Origin: UBA4738 sp002413305
GTDB lineage: Bacteria; Actinomycetota; UBA4738
Reading direction: 5' to 3'
Assembly: GCA_036847185.1 (NCBI GenBank)
Contig: DAIUAM010000077.1
Span: 1 to 9,805, forward strand
Length of the DNA: 9,805 bases
Made by a program: the position numbers and the translations under genes. Positions within the stretch are counted from its first letter, which is position 1. The number at the start of each line of letters is the position of its first letter. Positions 6,166 through 9,805 of the stretch are shown piece after piece. The notes below the pieces were generated by a model. That model saw nothing but the letters and a program-made list of their open reading frames with translations, was not told the DNA's origin and made no database searches.

Positions 6166-6677
6166 CCCCCGGGACAAGACTGAGCCCCCGGCTCACCACC
6201 AGGGGCCCAGAGATGACCGCCGACCAGGACGATCAGCTTGATTCTACCGCCACGGTGGTCCGGCAGGTCGCCACGATACTGGACTCTCCACCGCTTCCCG
6301 AAGAACACGGCCTGCCGTCATGCATCCTTGAAGTTCGGCGGATCCAGAGTGGGGTCGGGGCCGTCCTCGAAGCCAATCTCGAAGCCGAAGACGAGGCCCG
6401 CCTCCTCGCCGCGCTCGCACGCCAGGCCGCCCGCGCCCAGCTGCCGGAGATGGCGTTGGACGCCATCGTGTCCGAGATCAACCGGCCCGCACCGCCGGGC
6501 CCGGCGCCGACCTCGTGGCAGGCACTCCGCCGGCTCCACCGCGCCGGCTACCTGCTCTGCCCGGCCTGCCGGCGCGACGTCCCCAGCCCGACCCTGATCG
6601 ACAAGTTCGAAGCTCGTCACCGCGAGGCCGAGACCGAGGCCATCCGCTCCTCCATCACTTTCGAGGGGGTGGCCTGA
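6162..6677 (+). CDS. hypothetical protein upstream of the replicative helicase
   Basis: The product is 171 aa from ATG 6162, which overlaps the HTH gene's TGA (ATGA). An alternative ATG at 6213 has AGGGG 8 nt upstream and would give 154 aa; the first 17 residues look weakly coding, so both starts stay open. The middle is alanine/glutamate-rich and helical (LEANLEAEDEARLLAALARQAARAQ, about 69-93). It is followed by a proline linker and a segment with a single C-P-A-C pair (C133, C136). One pair alone cannot complete a zinc site unless the protein dimerises or uses histidines near 153. No primase, nuclease or HTH motif is seen. Its TGA overlaps the helicase ATG (TGATG), so it probably works in replication or its control. 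I do not recognise the family. Confidence 0.7.
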   Translation: MTPGTRLSPRLTTRGPEMTADQDDQLDSTATVVRQVATILDSPPLPEEHGLPSCILEVRRIQSGVGAVLEANLEAEDEARLLAALARQAARAQLPEMALDAIVSEINRPAPPGPAPTSWQALRRLHRAGYLLCPACRRDVPSPTLIDKFEARHREAETEAIRSSITFEGVA

Positions 6678-8446
6678 TGGGTGGCGAGGACTTCAAGAAG
6701 GACCTGGGGGATCTGAACGAGGGCAACGGTCAGGCGCCCTCTACCCCCCCTGCGGGCAGTGCAACACTGCAACACCCCCCGGCGCTGGTCCCTTCGCCCA
6801 CGAACCCGATGGCGGTCGCCAGGATGTTCGTGAACCAGCACTACGTGCAGATGGGCCAGTTCGTCCTTCGCGTTCACCGCGGCGACTTCCATCGGTGGAG
6901 CGGGACGTGCTGGCCGGAGGTCGACGTTCGTGCGGTCCGCAGTGCGGCGTACTCCTGGCTGGAAGACGCCCAATACCTGAGGGAGACGAAAGCCGGGGCC
7001 GAGCTCGTCCCGTTCGAGCCGACCCGCTACAAGGTCGACAACGTGGTGGACGCGCTGCGGGCGATCGTCCATCTCGACGGGTCGGTCGAGGCCCCAGCCT
7101 GGATCGACGGCGCGGAGGACCTGCCGCCCCGCGAGGTCGTGTCAGTTGCGAACGGTCTGCTCCACGTCCCGACCAGGACCCTGCTGCCGCACCGTCCGGC
7201 CTTCTTCGTCTATCACTCGCTCCCGTTCGAGTACGACCCGATCGCACCCTCCCCGGGGCGGTGGCTGCACTTCCTGTCGGATCTGTGGGGGACCGACGAG
7301 GAGTCGATCCAAACCCTGCAGGAGATCATGGGCGAAGTCATTGGCGGCGACACCCGCCAGCAGAAGATCTTCCTGTTCGTTGGGCCACGTCGAGGTGGGA
7401 AGGGGACCATCGGGCGAGTCCTGACCGGACTGCTGGGCAAGCACAACGTCGCCGCCCCCACCCTGGCCGGCCTGGCCACGAACTTCGGACTCCAGGAGCT
7501 GATCGACCGACCACTGGGCCTGATCTCCGACGCCCGGCTGGGGTCGAAGGCCGACTCCACCATCGTGGTCGAGCGGCTGCTGTCGATCTCCGGTGAGGAC
7601 TCGATCACGGTGGATCGCAAGTACAAGGACCCGTGGACCGGTCGGCTGCCGACCAGGTTCGTGGTCCTCACCAACGAGCTGCCGCGGCTGCTGGACTCCT
7701 CCGGGGCGCTCTCGTCGCGGTTCGTGCTGTTGGTGCTCACCAAGAGCTTCCTCGGCGCGGAGAACCCGAAGCTCACCGACGAACTCCTGGCCGAGGCGCC
7801 GGGGATTCTGAACTGGGTGCTGGAGGGTCTGGATCGGCTGCACAAACGCGGTCACTTCCGGATGCCCACCGCAAGCGAGGAGGCGCTCGTCCAGCTCGAG
7901 GACCTCAGTTCCCCGGTCGCCGCGTTCCTGCGCGATCGCTGCGAACAGGGACCGGAGTTCGAGATCGCGGTCGAGGAGTTGTGGAGCGCCTGGAAGGACT
8001 GGTGCGTTGACGAGAACCGGCACCCGGGGACCAAGGCGAACTTCGGCAAGGACCTGAAGGCGACCGCCCCGACCGTGCGGAGGATGCGCCCTCGGGAAGT
8101 CGAAGACCGGGTGTACCTCTACGCCGGCATCCGCCTCGCCACCAACAACAGTGCCCGGTCCCTAGGACCACTAGGACCAGACGCCAAGCAGCAGCACCCC
8201 GGTCCGGGCACGCCCACCGAGAAACCGCAGGTCAGGGGGGGTGGTCCTAGTGGTCCTAGCAGTTCTGCACCGTATTCGGTGGATGCCGGGGCCGCCGACA
8301 TCGCAGCCGAGATCGACCGCCTGCACCGCGGTGGGAACAACCCGCACGAGATCGCCCGGACCCTGAACGCCTGGGAGCTCAAGGACCCCAAGGGCCACGC
8401 CTGGACGGCCGCGAAGATCGAGCCGTTCCTGGGGGTGATGTCGTGA
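6677..8446 (+). CDS. phage/plasmid P4-D5 family SF3 replicative helicase
   Basis: The product is 589 aa. ATG 6677 overlaps the previous stop, with GAGGGGGTGG as ribosome site; the longer open frame back to 6515 is an overlap artefact. Layout: a proline-rich, poorly conserved N-terminus (1-45); a D5-N-like domain (about 46-200, with FHRWSGTCWP); the SF3 AAA+ core with Walker A GPRRGGKGT (236-244), Walker B LGLISDAR (280-287) and motif C FVVLTNELP (328-336, sensor N333); a winged-helix region (about 410-480); a G/P/S-rich linker (about 490-535); and a tail DIAAEIDRLHRGGNNPHEIARTLN, which resembles the helical DNA-binding part of large serine recombinases. Such proteins unwind origins of phages and P4-like satellites. 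The usual N-terminal AEP primase domain is absent, so priming must come from elsewhere. DNA repeats lie in both disordered segments. Confidence 0.92.
   Translation: MGGEDFKKDLGDLNEGNGQAPSTPPAGSATLQHPPALVPSPTNPMAVARMFVNQHYVQMGQFVLRVHRGDFHRWSGTCWPEVDVRAVRSAAYSWLEDAQYLRETKAGAELVPFEPTRYKVDNVVDALRAIVHLDGSVEAPAWIDGAEDLPPREVVSVANGLLHVPTRTLLPHRPAFFVYHSLPFEYDPIAPSPGRWLHFLSDLWGTDEESIQTLQEIMGEVIGGDTRQQKIFLFVGPRRGGKGTIGRVLTGLLGKHNVAAPTLAGLATNFGLQELIDRPLGLISDARLGSKADSTIVVERLLSISGEDSITVDRKYKDPWTGRLPTRFVVLTNELPRLLDSSGALSSRFVLLVLTKSFLGAENPKLTDELLAEAPGILNWVLEGLDRLHKRGHFRMPTASEEALVQLEDLSSPVAAFLRDRCEQGPEFEIAVEELWSAWKDWCVDENRHPGTKANFGKDLKATAPTVRRMRPREVEDRVYLYAGIRLATNNSARSLGPLGPDAKQQHPGPGTPTEKPQVRGGGPSGPSSSAPYSVDAGAADIAAEIDRLHRGGNNPHEIARTLNAWELKDPKGHAWTAAKIEPFLGVMS
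6756..6775. repeat. tandem 8-mer and hairpin inside the helicase gene
   Basis: TGCAACAC occurs twice in tandem (6760-6775). The same stretch forms a perfect hairpin, GCAGTG-CAA-CACTGC (6756-6770). A run of seven C (6744-6750) and one of six C (6775-6780) flank it. It falls in the non-conserved N-terminal linker of the helicase, so protein constraint is weak. A protein-binding or origin role is a guess. Confidence 0.5.
8162..8259. repeat. perfect 18-bp inverted repeat of tandem 9-mers in the helicase gene
   Basis: The left arm ctaggaccactaggacca (8162-8179) is two copies of CTAGGACCA. The right arm tggtcctagtggtcctag (8242-8259) is its exact reverse complement, two copies of TGGTCCTAG. The arms are 62 bp apart. 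They lie in the G/P/S-rich linker of the helicase (residues about 496-528), encoding SLGPLGP and GPSGPS. Four 9-bp iterons in two opposed pairs inside a replication gene look like an initiator binding site or origin. The repeats are certain; the role is inferred. Confidence 0.8.
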
Positions 8447-8562
8447 TTTCCGCGATGTCTACCTCCGCTCGCGAGGTCTACCGCGTGTCCATCCGGTTCG
8501 AGGCACGCGGTGGTGAGCGGTGGATCACCCGGATCACGTCGAGGGAAGGCGAGGCGAATTGA
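8443..8562 (+). CDS. small protein, 39 aa, unknown function
   Basis: GTG 8443 overlaps the helicase stop (GTGA, 8443-8446), and the frame runs to TGA 8560-8562. The peptide reads VISAMSTSAREVYRVSIRF then EARGGERWITRITSREGEAN. It has an amphipathic beta-like middle (VYRVSIRFEA, RWITRITS) and no cysteines or membrane segment. Support comes from the overlap, which matches the spacing used throughout this operon, and from the tidy length. An internal ATG at residue 5 is an alternative start. I do not recognise a family. Confidence 0.5.
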   Translation: MISAMSTSAREVYRVSIRFEARGGERWITRITSREGEAN

Positions 8563-8639
8563 CACGCGCAGGGCAGAGGGTGGACCGCAACGAAACTCGT
8601 TGCGGCAGGGATCCGCGGTCAACGAGAGGGCCACGTCCC

Positions 8640-8894
8640 ATGCGTGAGAACGCCGACGCGAAGGCGGTCCGACTGCTTACGTGCGGCCGGCTCACCGTCG
8701 AGTGGCTCGACACCGTTACGATCCGGGCGATCTGCCGGGGCGACTCGGGCGAGGTCTACGCCCTCGGCTACTCCCCTGATCGCGGATGGTGGTGCGACTG
8801 TCCGGCCTTCGGTCGATGCAGTCACCTGCTCGCCCTCATGCGCGTGGTAGTGCTGGCCCCGGCCCCGAGGCGATGGGTGGAGGCGGCAACGTGA
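8640..8894 (+). CDS. small SWIM-type zinc-finger protein
   Basis: The product is 84 aa. The segment WWCDCPAFGRCSHLLALMRV carries C52-x-C54-x5-C60-x-H62, the SWIM zinc-finger pattern CxCxnCxH, which supports DNA or protein binding. Before it lie two short beta-rich stretches (TCGRLTVEWLDTVTIRAICRG and EVYALGYSPDRGW), as in small SWIM proteins of actinobacteriophages. ATG 8640 has GAGAGGG about 11 nt upstream. A TTG at 8559, overlapping the stop of the 39-aa gene, would add 27 basic residues (RAGQRVDRNETRCGRDPR) and would keep the operon's coupling habit. The true start is open. Its stop overlaps the next gene's GTG. It probably has a nucleic-acid role in the element's early operon; the exact function is unknown. 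Confidence 0.75.
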   Translation: MRENADAKAVRLLTCGRLTVEWLDTVTIRAICRGDSGEVYALGYSPDRGWWCDCPAFGRCSHLLALMRVVVLAPAPRRWVEAAT

Positions 8895-9172
8895 CCGGCC
8901 CGCCGACGTGCTCAACGTGCCAGCGGCAGGACCTGCTATGGCAACGGTTCGACGTGGTCGCTGGCCCCGGTCGCGGTGGTGAATGCTATTGGCATTCGAA
9001 GCTCGCGGCCATGGCGAATGGAGGGCTGCCTGTCGCCGAGCTGGAGCAGCGCTCCGGTCTTGATCAACTCCTCGGTGCCTTCGACCGAGCGGATGAGCGG
9101 CAGGCCCTGCGGCTTCGCGGCGTTCGATACACGGTCACCTTCGGCGGCATGCGCGTTGAGGTGGAGGCGTGA
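8891..9172 (+). CDS. small putative zinc-binding protein (CxxC...CxxH)
   Basis: The product is 93 aa from GTG 8891, which overlaps the SWIM gene's TGA (GTGA). The open frame extends back to 8786 but is out of frame over the SWIM motif, so it is not used. C7-x2-C10 and C32-x2-H35 (CSTC, CYWH) could form one zinc site, with W17 and F20 between. The rest is a helical stretch (LAAMANGGLPVAELEQRSGLDQLLGAFDRADERQAL) and a final beta pair (RLRGVRYTVTFGGMRVEVEA). Co-translation with the SWIM gene suggests a linked role. It is the last gene of the coupled operon; the next gene starts 159 nt later with its own ribosome site. Family unknown. Confidence 0.7.
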   Translation: MTGPPTCSTCQRQDLLWQRFDVVAGPGRGGECYWHSKLAAMANGGLPVAELEQRSGLDQLLGAFDRADERQALRLRGVRYTVTFGGMRVEVEA

Positions 9173-9177
9173 TAGCC

Positions 9178-9227
9178 AACGTTAGCTGCAGTCAAAGCGA
9201 AGTTAGCTGGCCGCTAACTGGGGGGGG
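9178..9227. promoter_or_regulatory. GTTAGC motif cluster, candidate operator
   Basis: GTTAGC occurs at 9181-9186 and 9202-9207, 21 bp apart (two helical turns), and inverted at 9213-9218. The last two form a perfect 7-bp inverted repeat AGTTAGC-TGGCC-GCTAACT (9201-9219), followed by eight G (9220-9227). It lies in the only sizeable gap of the plus-strand module, about 110 nt before the ParB-like gene. It looks like a regulator binding site; without a T-tract it is a poor terminator. Confidence 0.5.
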
Positions 9228-9330
9228 AGGGGCCAATGAATCGCGATTCCCTGGGCGCGAGGGTCATCCCCGCACAATCTGGCCTCGATTTCGACACCGC
9301 GACTCCGCGACTGCCCCAAGGGAGCACTAG

Positions 9331-9805
9331 ATGCAGGTTCGTGACCGGGTGGTGGAGCTCCGGCGTGTACGGGCCGGAGACCTGCTGCCGAATCCGAAGA
9401 ACTGGCGGCGGCACCCGCCCCAGCAGCAGAACGCCCTTCGCGCGATGCTCGCTGATGTTGGCTACGCTGACGCGCTCTTGGCTCGGGAGACCGCCGCAGG
9501 GCTGATGCTCGTGGATGGACACCTTCGCGCGGAGACGACGCCCGACTCGTTGGTGCCCGTGCTCGTGCTTGACGTGGACGAGGACGAGGCGGCGAAGATC
9601 CTCGCCACCCTCGACCCCTTGGCCGGCATGGCCATCGCGGATGAGGAGGCGCTCTATGAACTGATGGCGAGTGTCTCCATCCCCAGCGACGACCTGCTTC
9701 GAGAACTTGAGCGGCTATCGGGACAGGACGGGCCGCCGCAAGGCGTGACGGACCCGGACGCTGTTCCGCCGGTGCCCGAGGAGCCCGTCACGAAGCCCGG
9801 CGACC
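9331..9805 (+). CDS. ParB-like nuclease domain protein, probable DNA methyltransferase fusion (partial)
   Basis: The first 158 codons are in the window and no stop is reached. ATG 9331 has GGGAG 8 nt upstream. LRRVRAGDLLPNPKNWRRHPPQQ (10-32) is the start of a ParB/sulfiredoxin-like domain. LMLVDGHLRAETTPD (58-72) is its conserved core, matching the usual VDGHxRxE pattern, and VPVLVLDVDEDEAAKILATLDPLA (75-98) completes it. The following linker DPDAVPPVPEEPVTKPGD (141-158) is typical of phage proteins in which this domain is joined to an N4/N6 DNA methyltransferase (the next expected residues are LWxLGxHRLLCGDS). The methyltransferase part is therefore predicted, not seen. In a mobile element it would modify the element's DNA against host restriction, or act epigenetically. 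Confidence 0.85.
   Translation, partial: MQVRDRVVELRRVRAGDLLPNPKNWRRHPPQQQNALRAMLADVGYADALLARETAAGLMLVDGHLRAETTPDSLVPVLVLDVDEDEAAKILATLDPLAGMAIADEEALYELMASVSIPSDDLLRELERLSGQDGPPQGVTDPDAVPPVPEEPVTKPGD

Noticed and set aside
5887..6177. N-terminal extension of the 329-aa protein to 6177
   Set aside because: It lies antisense to the AlpA-type gene, whose HTH is convincing, and is low-complexity.
7142..8023. 293-codon minus-strand frame under the helicase
   Set aside because: Glutamine/glycine-rich antisense shadow of a gene with intact SF3 motifs.
8786..8890. Upstream extension of the CxxC...CxxH protein
   Set aside because: It reads the SWIM finger out of frame; GTG 8891 overlaps the preceding stop as elsewhere in the operon.
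1..9805. CRISPR array
   Set aside because: No set of three or more regularly spaced repeats of suitable length was seen; the 23-bp-period repeats at 137-177 belong to the IS end.

Overview
The window is GC-rich throughout. Its gene content points to a high-GC Gram-positive (actinobacterial-type) chromosome: an F420-dependent luciferase-like oxidoreductase fragment, a DUF3039 remnant, and frequent GTG starts with stop/start overlaps. I cannot fix the genus. It divides into two parts that meet at a tRNA-Gly(TCC) 3' segment at about 3675-3731.

Left part (1-3674), chromosomal flank full of broken genes. An IS21-family remnant on the minus strand (about 129-940) keeps istB without its 5' end, plus one terminus with two 18-bp repeats, and has no istA. 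It abuts a PUA/EVE-like gene (916-1305) that has lost its 3' end at the same junction. A frameshifted, start-less DUF3039 remnant follows (about 1354-1554), then an intact-looking membrane-anchored protein of unknown function (1677-2231), the C-terminal two thirds of an F420-dependent LLM oxidoreductase (2475-3068) and a small multi-pass membrane protein (3124-3624).

Right part (about 3675-9805 and beyond), the left end of an integrative element. The tRNA-Gly 3' segment is the attachment site. A tyrosine integrase (3725-4897) reads into it, so its stop codon lies in tRNA-like sequence. The integrase is coupled by a TGATG overlap to an uncharacterised 329-aa protein (4897-5886). A 39-nt gap separates these two genes from a divergent plus-strand operon whose genes mostly overlap by 1-4 nt: an AlpA/Xis-type helix-turn-helix protein (5926-6165), a 171-aa protein with one CxxC (6162-6677), a P4/D5-type SF3 replicative helicase (6677-8446), a 39-aa small protein (8443-8562), a SWIM zinc-finger protein (8640-8894) and a CxxC...CxxH protein (8891-9172). 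After a 158-nt gap with three GTTAGC motifs comes a ParB-like-nuclease protein that runs off the end (9331-9805) and probably continues into a DNA methyltransferase.

Together these genes look like an integration/excision module, a replication module and a modification gene, as in a prophage, phage satellite or actinobacterial integrative element. No structural, packaging or conjugation gene is in view, so which of the three it is cannot be decided. The most notable unexplained structure is a perfect 18-bp inverted repeat built from tandem 9-mers inside the helicase gene (8162-8259), a candidate replication origin. A second repeat/hairpin lies near the start of the same gene (6756-6775).
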